From the NCBI GenBank assembly GCA_947466085.1, contig CANIEC010000042.1, positions 1 to 33,193 on the forward strand: a stretch of 33,193 bases of DNA. Reading direction: 5' to 3'. The stretch is from Rhodospirillales bacterium. GTDB lineage: Bacteria; Pseudomonadota; Alphaproteobacteria; Reyranellales; Reyranellaceae. The position numbers and the translations under genes are program-made. The notes under the pieces were generated by a model. That model worked only from the letters and a program-made list of their open reading frames with translations. It did no database searches and was not told where the DNA came from. Of the stretch, positions 24,141-30,900 are shown one piece after another. Position 1 is the stretch's first letter. Each line of letters starts with the position of its first letter.

Positions 24141-25120
24141 CCCGCCTCCGACAGAGCAAGCGGCGTGCCGCCTGTCTCGATTCGCCATTGTCCTTCGAGC
24201 GACAGCGCCGCGCTGTCGATCAGGCCGCAGAGCCTCAGCCGCCGCGCTTCCGCCGCGCCGCGGTCGAGGGCTGCCGCCACGATCTCCGGCGGCAAGTCAC
24301 CGACCGCCACCGTCACGAGCAGCTCGCCGAGATCGCTGTCCGGATCGAGCGAGCACGCAGGCCGGCGTTCGATGGAAGAATGGTCGGCATTCACTGCGTT
24401 GGCGATCATGGTCGCCGCAGCATCGGCGGCGGCCGCCGTGGCGGCCAGCACGGTCACCGAATCGGCAATGCCCAACGAGAAGGAGCGCCCGCCCCGGCCT
24501 GAGGTCGCTATCCCGCGGACCGGCCGCTCGTGCGTGAGCAAGGCCACGCCGTCCAATGTCTTGTGCCCTTCCTCCCCATTCAAATGGGGAGGTGTCGACG
24601 TCATCGTCGACGGAGGGGTCATACTGTGCTGCGCCGCGCATGACCCCATCGCCCCGTATGACGGGGCACTTCCCCATCTGAATGGGGAAGAGACTGAACC
24701 CGCGACGATGCCGGCGCGCAGCGAATGCCCGGGCGTCAGATGGATCGCGATGTCGCCGCCGTCGTTCACATAGGCCTTGGTGAGCGTGCGGCCCCGCACC
24801 AGCGCCTGCAGCATCTCGTCGGCGACGGCGCCGGCAACGGCGGCCATCGGCGTGATGTAGCGGGCGCGATGCGGCCACACGGCTTCGGCCATGCGCCGCG
24901 CCACCGGCGCCTGCAGCAGGGGATAGGCCTCCCCGACCGGCCGACGCAGTACCAGAAGTTCGCCGACCAGGGTCGGCAGGACGTCGCCGAAGCGATCGAT
25001 CGCTTGCGCATAGGCAAGCTCGACCTCGGCCTGCACGCCGAACGCCTCGACGATGAGATCGATCGGACCGTGCTGCAGATGCAGCCGTCCGTCATCGAGG
25101 CGGGCGGCGACGGCGCTCAT
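24137..25120 (-). CDS. UPF0280 family protein (ApbE-superfamily) with in-frame palindromic insert
   Basis: Protein of 327 residues of the UPF0280 family, classed with ApbE-like proteins. Conserved stretches are TKAYVNDGGDIAIHLTPG (about 114-131), RAGIVAG and GIATSGRGGRSFSLGIADSVTVLAATAAAADAAATMIANAVN (about 203-244). Residues 144 to about 185, between the RAGIVAG and GIATSG blocks, are encoded by a palindromic repeat (24569-24691). This segment is rich in Pro, Ser and Thr and unlike the flanks (for example SMTPPSTMTSTPPHLNGEEG). Removing it leaves about 285 residues, the length I expect for the family. ATG 25120 overlaps the upstream stop (ATGA). UPF0280 function is unknown. As an ApbE relative next to a reductase whose homologue carries covalent flavin, it could be a flavin transferase. 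Whether the insert is tolerated is unknown. Confidence 0.85.
   Translation of the reverse strand: MSAVAARLDDGRLHLQHGPIDLIVEAFGVQAEVELAYAQAIDRFGDVLPTLVGELLVLRRPVGEAYPLLQAPVARRMAEAVWPHRARYITPMAAVAGAVADEMLQALVRGRTLTKAYVNDGGDIAIHLTPGHSLRAGIVAGSVSSPFRWGSAPSYGAMGSCAAQHSMTPPSTMTSTPPHLNGEEGHKTLDGVALLTHERPVRGIATSGRGGRSFSLGIADSVTVLAATAAAADAAATMIANAVNADHSSIERRPACSLDPDSDLGELLVTVAVGDLPPEIVAAALDRGAAEARRLRLCGLIDSAALSLEGQWRIETGGTPLALSEAG
24569..24691 (-). repeat. Palindromic repeat, family C, copy 2, in frame inside UPF0280
   Basis: The element reads on the minus strand in the same order as copy 1. It starts with an outer hairpin (cttccccatt/gatggggaag), then gccccgt/acggggc, then ggggtca/tgacccc with a longer loop, then gtcgacg/cgtcgac, then cctccccattt/aaatggggagg. 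It spans about 123 nt, a multiple of three, and has no stop codon in the host frame. Compared with copy 1, stem bases differ but pairing is kept. Confidence 0.85.
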
Positions 25121-26547
25121 TCGATCCGCACCTTGTGCCGAGCGATCACGTCTTCCAGCGTGACCGCGCGCGAGGCGTAGCCGCCCAGCGCCGCGTAATC
25201 GTCGGCGCGCAGGGTGAACTCGATGGGCGCGACCAGCGCCGGCGTCGGCACATAGCCGAAGGAATTCTCCGGCATGCGCGCTACGTCGACCATCAGGGTG
25301 ATGCCGCCACCCGGCCAGATGAAGGCCGGCGCGCCGCCCAGGCTGACCTTGGTCAGCGTGTCGCGCACCGAGCGCGTGAGCCGCACCGGATTTTCGGTGA
25401 CGCCGGCGCGCAGCGAGCCGCCGGCGCCGGCCATGAACAGCACGGTGCAGAGCGCGGGCTCGCAATTCTCGGCGATGCGCTCGACGACGTGGCGCACCGG
25501 CGCGGGCATCTCGGCGGGCTGCGGCTTCAACTGGTCGTCGAGCGTGAACCAGGCCGAATGCTCGCCGGTCGTCGAGACCATCAGAAGCTTGAGCCCCGGC
25601 CAGGCCTGTTTGGGATCGATCTTCTCGATGATCTCCAGCGGGTCGCTGACATTGGTGCCGCCCCAGCCCATCCCCGGCTCGGCCACCTGGAAGTAGCGGC
25701 CCGGCGTCGAGCGGCGGCCGCGCACGCGGATGCCGGCCGGCTTCATGTCGAGGAAGACGCCGCCCTGATGCTCGCTCAGCACGCCGGTGATGTGGTCGTC
25801 GACCACGATCACTTCGTCGACATGGTCCTTCCATTGCGGCGCGAACATGCCGATCGCCGCCGAGCCGCAGCCGACCCGCATGCGCTCCTCGAGCGTGCCG
25901 TTCACCACCGGTGGCCTGTCGGCCTGAACCACGACCGTCGAGCCGCCGTCGATGGTGAGTTCGACGGCCTCGCGATTGCACAGCGCCAGCAGCGTGTCGC
26001 AGGTGACGACGCCCTCCTTCTTGCTGCCGCCGGTGAGATGGTGGACGCCGCCCAGCGACAGCATCTGCGAGCCGTATTCGGCTGTGGTGACATGGCCCAC
26101 CGCCTCGCCCTTCACCCTCACCGTCGCCTGCTCGGGCCCCAGGTAGCGGTCGGTGTCGATCTTCACCTTGACGCCGCAGTAGCTGAAGATCCCCTCGGTC
26201 ACGACCGTCACCATGTCGACGCCGTCATGCTTCGAGGAGACGATGAAGGGGGCGGGCTTGTAGTCGGGATAGGTCGTGGTGGCGCCGATGCCGGTGACGA
26301 AGGCGCCCTCACCCTTCCCCAGTTCGCCGCGCCAGGCGTCGCTGCCCTCGATGAAGGCGACGCGGGCGAGATCGGGCTTGGCCAGCAGCACCAGCGGATC
26401 GACCCGCACCAGAGCGCCGTTCTCGTTGGCGTAGCGGTCGCAGGCGCCGGCGCGGCCGGGGCGGATGCGGCACAGGACGGGACAGGCATCGCAGCGCACG
26501 ATGCCGGCGCTGCGTTCGGCCTCCGAGAGCGAGATGTCGTCGCTCAT
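25117..26547 (-). CDS. 6-hydroxynicotinate reductase-like iron-sulfur protein
   Basis: Protein of 476 residues recognised as a homologue of 6-hydroxynicotinate reductase. In Eubacterium barkeri that enzyme reduces 6-hydroxynicotinate to 1,4,5,6-tetrahydro-6-oxonicotinate with ferredoxin-type electrons and contains iron-sulfur clusters and a covalently bound flavin. An N-terminal cluster motif is visible at C19, C22, C26 and C36 (CDACPVLC...GACDRY). Other cysteines are in FSYCG, VVTCDTLLALC, RVGCGSA and ENCEPALC. Glycine-rich blocks GIGATTTY, GGVHHLTGGSKKEG and WPGGGITLMVD follow. ATG 26547 is preceded by AAAGGAAGCG and overlaps the Mo-enzyme stop (ATGA). The downstream UPF0280 gene also overlaps by 4 nt. 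Specificity for 6-hydroxynicotinate itself is inferred; a related heterocycle is possible. Confidence 0.85.
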   Translation of the reverse strand: MSDDISLSEAERSAGIVRCDACPVLCRIRPGRAGACDRYANENGALVRVDPLVLLAKPDLARVAFIEGSDAWRGELGKGEGAFVTGIGATTTYPDYKPAPFIVSSKHDGVDMVTVVTEGIFSYCGVKVKIDTDRYLGPEQATVRVKGEAVGHVTTAEYGSQMLSLGGVHHLTGGSKKEGVVTCDTLLALCNREAVELTIDGGSTVVVQADRPPVVNGTLEERMRVGCGSAAIGMFAPQWKDHVDEVIVVDDHITGVLSEHQGGVFLDMKPAGIRVRGRRSTPGRYFQVAEPGMGWGGTNVSDPLEIIEKIDPKQAWPGLKLLMVSTTGEHSAWFTLDDQLKPQPAEMPAPVRHVVERIAENCEPALCTVLFMAGAGGSLRAGVTENPVRLTRSVRDTLTKVSLGGAPAFIWPGGGITLMVDVARMPENSFGYVPTPALVAPIEFTLRADDYAALGGYASRAVTLEDVIARHKVRIE

Positions 26548-29252
26548 GCTCGCTTCCTTTCCAGGGCGACGATGGCCTCGCGCAGGCGATGCGGCAGCAG
26601 CGGAACGCGGTGGACGCGCACACCCGTCGCGTGATGGACCGCGCCGAGGATGGCCGGCGCCGTCGGCACCAGGGCCGGTTCGCCGATTCCCTTGGCGCCC
26701 GAAGGACCCAGCGGCTCGCGATCCTCGATCAGGAGGCACTCGATCTCGGGCACATCGCCGACGGTCGGGATGAGATAGTCGTGCAGGTTCTCGGTGCGGC
26801 CCGGCAGGTATTCCTCCATCAGCGCGAGACCCAGCCCCTGCGCCACGCCGCCCTGGATCTGGCCTTCGACCAGGGTCGGGTTGATCGCCCGCCCGACATC
26901 GTGCGCGGCCACGATGCGCAGGACCTTCACCGTGCCCAGCTCGACATCGACTTCGACCTCGGCGAGCTGCGCGGCGAAAGCATAGGTCGCATAGGGCACG
27001 CCCTGCCCCTCGGCATCGAGCGGCGTGGTCGGCGGATCGAAGGTGCCCTCGCCCATCAGGGGGCCTGATGCGGCGAGATCGATCGTCCGGACTTCGCCGC
27101 CATCGCGCACGGAAAGCGTCGCACCTTCGAGCGACAGGATTGCGTCGGGACCGGCATTGGCCAGCCGCAGGATCTGCTGGCGCAGATCCTGTCCGGCCTT
27201 TTCCGCCGCCTTGCCGGACACGAAGGTCTGGCGCGAGGCCGAGGTCTTGCCGGCATCGGCGGTGAGATCGGTGTCGCCCGTCACCAGCGTGAACTGGTCG
27301 GCGGGAAGACCGACCGCATCGGCGGCGATCTGCACCATGATGGTGTTGCTGCCCTGCCCGATGTCGAGCGCGCCGCTATAGAGCGTCAAGGTGCCGCCGG
27401 GCGACAGGCCCACGCGCATGCGTGAGGGATTGGACATCGAGGTGTTGCCGATCCCGTACCACATGCAGCCGATGCCGATGCCGCGGCGATGCGAGCCGCC
27501 CCTCTCGTTGAACGCGGCAATTTCCTCATGCGCTCGCCGCCAATGCGGTCGCAGCGCATCGAGGCACTGCGCAAGCCCGGCGGAATGGGCGAGCGTCTGG
27601 CCGGTCGCCGTCATGTCGCCGGCGCGCAGGGCGTTGCGATGGCGGAACTCCAGCCGGTCGATGCCGAGCCTGTCGGCGAGTTCATCCATCATCGCCTCGT
27701 GGGCGATGGCGGCCTGCGGTACGCCGAAGCCCCGGAAAGCGCCGGCCGGCGGACCGTTGGTGAAGTAGGCCTCGCCCCAGGTCCGGACATTCGGAATGGC
27801 ATACGGGCCCATCGCATGCACCGGCACGCGGTTGGCGACGGTCGGGCCCCAGGACGCGTAGGCGCCGGTGTCGAAGAGAGCAGTCACGTCGCAGGCCAGA
27901 AGCTTGCCCTCGGCATCGCAGCCGAACCGCGCCGTCACCCGGGCCGGATGGCGCTTGGTGCTGGCCGCCATGCTTTCCGGCCGCGTGTAGACCAGCGCCA
28001 CGGGACGTCCCAGCGTCCAGGCCGCGATGGCGAGCAGCGGCTGCACCGACAGGTCGAGCTTGCCGCCGAAGCCGCCACCGCAAGCCGTCGGCACGATGCG
28101 CACGGCCTCCGGCTTCAGCCGCATCAGGTTCGCGATCTCGTCGCGGTCCATGTAAGGCGTCTGCGTGGTCGCATGAATCTCGATCCGGTCGCCGACCCGG
28201 CGCGCCCAGCCGGCCTCCGGCTCGATGTAGGCGTGCTCGACGAACGCGGTCTCGAACGTGCCTTCCGCCACGGCCGCGCAGGCATCCAAGGCGGCGGCCG
28301 TATCGCCGCTCTTCACCCCGCCCTTCAGCAGCAGGTTGCCCCGCCTGTCGGCCTGCACTAGCGGCGCATCCTCGGCCATCGCGGCATCGACGCCGAACAC
28401 AGGCGGCTCGGGCGTCCAGGTGATCGGCACCTCATCGTCGCGGATCGCCAGCACCTCGGCATGTTCGCCGACCAGGGCGACGACGGCCTCGCCGCGATAG
28501 CGGACCTGCCCGTCCGCGAGGACCGGCTGATCCTTGATGTCGGGATAGATGCCGTAGCCGTTGAACGGCACGTCCGCCGCCGTCAGCACTGCCGCAAGAC
28601 GCCGGCGCAGCGGTTCGAGATCGCCCAGCACGAAGCGCGCCCGCGCGTGCGGTGAACGCACGACGCGGATCCAGAGTGCGTCCCTGGGAATGGTATCGGC
28701 ACCGAACAGGTCGCGGCCCGTGACCTTGGCCGGACCGTCGACCCGCACGATTCGCGACCCGACGGCTTCACCGGCCGCCGATGCGGTCGCGGGCGTCGGT
28801 GCGACGACATCCATCACCGCATCGACGATCTTGCCGTAGCCGGTACAGCGGCAGAGCACGCCCCCCAGGAAATCCTCGACCTCGGCCCGGCTCGGCTTGT
28901 TGTTCCTGCGCACCAGCTCCTGTGCGGCCATCAGCATGCCGGGCGTGCAGATGCCGCACTGGGCGGCGCCATGATCGAGAAACGATTGCTGGAGCGCGGC
29001 CATCGCGTCCGGGCCGGCTTCAAGACCTTCGACCGTCTCGACGGTCCTTCCCTCGATCTGGCCCATGGCGACGAGACAGGAGCAGACCTGGCGGCCATCG
29101 AGCAGCACCGTACAGGCGCCGCAATCGCCTGCGTCGCAGCCAATCTTGGTCCCGGTAACGCCCAGGTCGTCGCGCAGGGCCGACGCCAGTCGCGTGACCG
29201 GCGCGCCGTCCCAGCTTGCTGCACGTCCGTTGAGCGTGAATTCGAGTTTCAT
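26544..29252 (-). CDS. Xanthine dehydrogenase-family hydroxylase, fused [2Fe-2S] and molybdopterin subunits
   Basis: Molybdenum hydroxylase of 902 residues that would add a water-derived oxygen to a heteroaromatic ring. Residues 1 to about 155 are the two-cluster iron-sulfur domain: C39, C44, C47 and C59 (GCDAGDCGACTVLLDG), then C99, C102, C134 and C136 (CGICTPGM, CRCTGY). From about residue 165 the Mo-binding part starts (RIVRVDGPAKVTGRDLFGAD). It contains TQTPYMDRDE, CGGGFGGKLDL, AFRGFGVPQ and the catalytic GAKGIGEPAL with Glu858. FeS and Mo are fused while the FAD subunit is separate, unlike the common three-gene arrangement. The N-terminus overlaps the FAD gene by 4 nt. The substrate is probably the compound handed on to the reductase encoded next; nicotinate is a guess. 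Confidence 0.93.
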   Translation of the reverse strand: MKLEFTLNGRAASWDGAPVTRLASALRDDLGVTGTKIGCDAGDCGACTVLLDGRQVCSCLVAMGQIEGRTVETVEGLEAGPDAMAALQQSFLDHGAAQCGICTPGMLMAAQELVRRNNKPSRAEVEDFLGGVLCRCTGYGKIVDAVMDVVAPTPATASAAGEAVGSRIVRVDGPAKVTGRDLFGADTIPRDALWIRVVRSPHARARFVLGDLEPLRRRLAAVLTAADVPFNGYGIYPDIKDQPVLADGQVRYRGEAVVALVGEHAEVLAIRDDEVPITWTPEPPVFGVDAAMAEDAPLVQADRRGNLLLKGGVKSGDTAAALDACAAVAEGTFETAFVEHAYIEPEAGWARRVGDRIEIHATTQTPYMDRDEIANLMRLKPEAVRIVPTACGGGFGGKLDLSVQPLLAIAAWTLGRPVALVYTRPESMAASTKRHPARVTARFGCDAEGKLLACDVTALFDTGAYASWGPTVANRVPVHAMGPYAIPNVRTWGEAYFTNGPPAGAFRGFGVPQAAIAHEAMMDELADRLGIDRLEFRHRNALRAGDMTATGQTLAHSAGLAQCLDALRPHWRRAHEEIAAFNERGGSHRRGIGIGCMWYGIGNTSMSNPSRMRVGLSPGGTLTLYSGALDIGQGSNTIMVQIAADAVGLPADQFTLVTGDTDLTADAGKTSASRQTFVSGKAAEKAGQDLRQQILRLANAGPDAILSLEGATLSVRDGGEVRTIDLAASGPLMGEGTFDPPTTPLDAEGQGVPYATYAFAAQLAEVEVDVELGTVKVLRIVAAHDVGRAINPTLVEGQIQGGVAQGLGLALMEEYLPGRTENLHDYLIPTVGDVPEIECLLIEDREPLGPSGAKGIGEPALVPTAPAILGAVHHATGVRVHRVPLLPHRLREAIVALERKRA

Positions 29253-30079
29253 GCGGCGACCTTCGACAACAGCCGGCGCAGCAGGACCAGGGCCACCTCG
29301 CTGCGATAGCCGGCACTGCCCCGCACATCGTCGATCGGCGACAGCGGCGCCAGATGGGACGGCGCGAGCCGTTCGCCGAGATGCGCGTCGACCGTCGCGC
29401 CGACAAGCGCCTGCTCCAGGGCCGGCAGCCGTTGCGCAACGGGAGAGCAGGCCCCCACGGCGACGCGCGCCGCCTTGACCTTCCCGTCCTCGACTTCGAC
29501 CAGGGTCGAAGCCATGGCGATCGAGATCACGAGGTAGCGACGCGCGCCGAGCTTCAGGAAGGCGCTCCTCGCCTCGGCTCGCGGGCGCGGGACATGAAGC
29601 GCCACGACGAGCTCGCCGGGCTCCCGGGCCGTCGTGCGGACACCGGTGATGAAGGATGCGAGCGGAAGCCGACGCGCGCCATCGCGGCTTGCAAGCTCCA
29701 CTTCGGCGTCGAGCGCCAGCAGAGCCGGCACGCCGTCGGCCGCCGGCGAGGCGTTGCAGATATTGCCCGCGATCGTCCCCGCGTTCTGGATCTGACGGCC
29801 GCCGACCTCGCGCGCCGCCTGCTTCAGCCCATCGAACATCGGCGGCAGGTCTGCTTCGACCAGTTCGCTCCAGGTCGTGGTGGCGCCCAGCCGCCAGCCG
29901 GCGGATGTCTCTGAAATGCCGCGCAGGGCAGCGATGCCGGCAATGTCGAGCACGTCTTCGGTGACGGCACGGCCGACCCGCGCCGGATAGAAGTCGGTGC
30001 CACCGGCCAGCACCGTGAAAGGCCGGGTCAGTGCCTGGAGTGCCTCTTCAAGGCCTCGGGGTCGGAGATAGGCGCCCAT
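29249..30079 (-). CDS. FAD-binding subunit of molybdenum hydroxylase (CoxM/XdhB type)
   Basis: Medium subunit of 276 residues that passes electrons from the iron-sulfur domain to an acceptor. The FAD site shows FTVLAGGTDFYPARV near residues 19-33, GGRQIQNAGTIAGNICNASPAADGVPALLALDAEVEL, and the C-terminal RGSAGYRSEVALVLLRRLL. The N-terminus MGAYLRPRGLEEALQAL is typical of the family, which supports ATG 30079. The bases just before this ATG contain no ribosome-binding site; a 20-bp near-palindrome sits there instead (30080-30099). It is first of the coupled run and 58 bp after the regulator gene. Confidence 0.92.
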   Translation of the reverse strand: MGAYLRPRGLEEALQALTRPFTVLAGGTDFYPARVGRAVTEDVLDIAGIAALRGISETSAGWRLGATTTWSELVEADLPPMFDGLKQAAREVGGRQIQNAGTIAGNICNASPAADGVPALLALDAEVELASRDGARRLPLASFITGVRTTAREPGELVVALHVPRPRAEARSAFLKLGARRYLVISIAMASTLVEVEDGKVKAARVAVGACSPVAQRLPALEQALVGATVDAHLGERLAPSHLAPLSPIDDVRGSAGYRSEVALVLLRRLLSKVAA

Positions 30080-30099
30080 ATCGTTCGTGTACGTACGAT
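30080..30099 (-). promoter_or_regulatory. 20-bp near-palindrome, candidate MarR operator, abutting start codon
   Basis: The sequence ATCGTTCGTGTACGTACGAT matches its reverse complement at 16 of 20 positions. The form is ATCGTnCGTnnACGnACGAT. It ends directly at the first base of the FAD-subunit ATG, 38 bp beyond the end of the MarR gene. A TTGACT lies 17 bp upstream of it on the minus strand (30122-30117) as a possible -35, but no good -10 was found. MarR proteins usually bind palindromes of this size, so control by the adjacent MarR gene product is inferred. Confidence 0.55.
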
Positions 30100-30137
30100 G
30101 ACACAGGCCACGTGCGAGTCAAACAAATGAGTCGGAT

Positions 30138-30611
30138 TCAGATAATCCGCGAGAGAAGATCGAGAAGCTGCTTCTGCTCCTGCGGATTGAGCGGCTTCAG
30201 GGTCTCGCGCGAAACCGCCGGACCGTTCACCAGCAGCCTGTTGACCAGCCGCTGCCCTTCGGTCGTCAGGCTGAGCAGCGTGCGGCGCGCATCGCCCGGG
30301 TCAGGCCGTGAATCGACGAGGCCGCGTTCCTTCAACCGGCGCACCACGCCCTGCATCGTGGCCTTGTCCATGCCGACGAGACGGCCCAGCAGGTTCTGCG
30401 ACAGCTCGGTGTATTCGTCGAGCTTCGCCAGGCTCGAATACTGGGTCGGCGTGATGTTGGGATCGCCGATACCGGTCTGGAAGATGGCACTCGCGCGCTG
30501 ATGCGCGCGTCGCAGCAGGTAGCCGATCTGATCTTCGATGCGATAGGGCCTGGATGCCGCACTCGACGCAGTCTTCGACTCAAGCTGCTTCTTTGCAACG
30601 TTGCTTCGCAT
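30138..30611 (-). CDS. MarR family transcriptional regulator
   Basis: DNA-binding protein of 157 residues with a winged helix-turn-helix. The N-terminal helices read RIEDQIGYLLRRAHQRASAIFQ, then TPTQYSSLAKLDEYTELSQNLLGRLVGMDKATMQGVVRRLKERGLVDS forms the recognition part. The wing is RPDPGDARRTLLSLTTEGQRL, and dimerisation helices end with QEQKQLLDLLSRII. It has the look of the nicotinate-pathway group (BpsR of Bordetella is a MarR-type repressor that responds to 6-hydroxynicotinate), although that kinship is by memory. ATG 30611 is preferred; an upstream GTG at 30677 would add an atypical Cys- and Arg-rich extension. It is codirectional with the catabolic operon and divergent from the CoA-transferase. 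Confidence 0.88.
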   Translation of the reverse strand: MRSNVAKKQLESKTASSAASRPYRIEDQIGYLLRRAHQRASAIFQTGIGDPNITPTQYSSLAKLDEYTELSQNLLGRLVGMDKATMQGVVRRLKERGLVDSRPDPGDARRTLLSLTTEGQRLVNRLLVNGPAVSRETLKPLNPQEQKQLLDLLSRII

Positions 30612-30900
30612 CGCCCCCCCGGCTTGCTGCTCCTTCGCTACACCGGCCAAGCGCGTCGCACAACGGTCACATAACACTCTTTGTCGAAGGTGAATGCGCG
30701 AGTACTTGAGTCGGCAACGCGGAATCGAAAAGCGAGAACTGTTCGGGCTGTTGCAACCTTTCGAGTCGGAGATCGGGTAATCCGTCGCGGCTGCCGGGCA
30801 TTATCCTCGCGCCTTCAAGGATTTCCGCCTGAGTTCTGCGACGCAGTGGCAAGGACGATGACGCGCGGGCAAGGCGATGGCAGTGTGATCCGACACAGCC
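30612..30900. other. 289-bp divergent intergenic region
   Basis: This non-coding stretch separates the MarR gene (minus) from the CoA-transferase gene (plus). It should contain both promoters, but I could not identify a confident -35/-10 pair. The motif TATGTG on the minus strand near 30673 and the palindrome TTGCAA near 30752 are the only weak candidates. No copy of the 20-bp palindrome of 30080-30099 was found here. Confidence 0.5.

Noticed and set aside
7864..24691. The repeated palindromes as a CRISPR array
   Set aside because: Copies are dispersed by kilobases, internally palindromic and have no regular spacers; no cas gene is present.
24137..25120. UPF0280 gene as a pseudogene
   Set aside because: The frame is intact from start to stop, both ATGA overlaps are preserved and conserved blocks on both sides of the insert remain, so loss of function is not shown.
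30094..30122. A sigma-70 promoter with TTGACT as -35 before the FAD-subunit gene
   Set aside because: At spacings of 16-19 bp no hexamer resembles TATAAT, so the promoter is not claimed; only the palindrome is.
30612..30677. An upstream GTG start for the MarR regulator
   Set aside because: It adds a Cys/Arg-rich extension (LCDRCATRLAG) not expected of MarR proteins; ATG 30611 gives a normal N-terminus.
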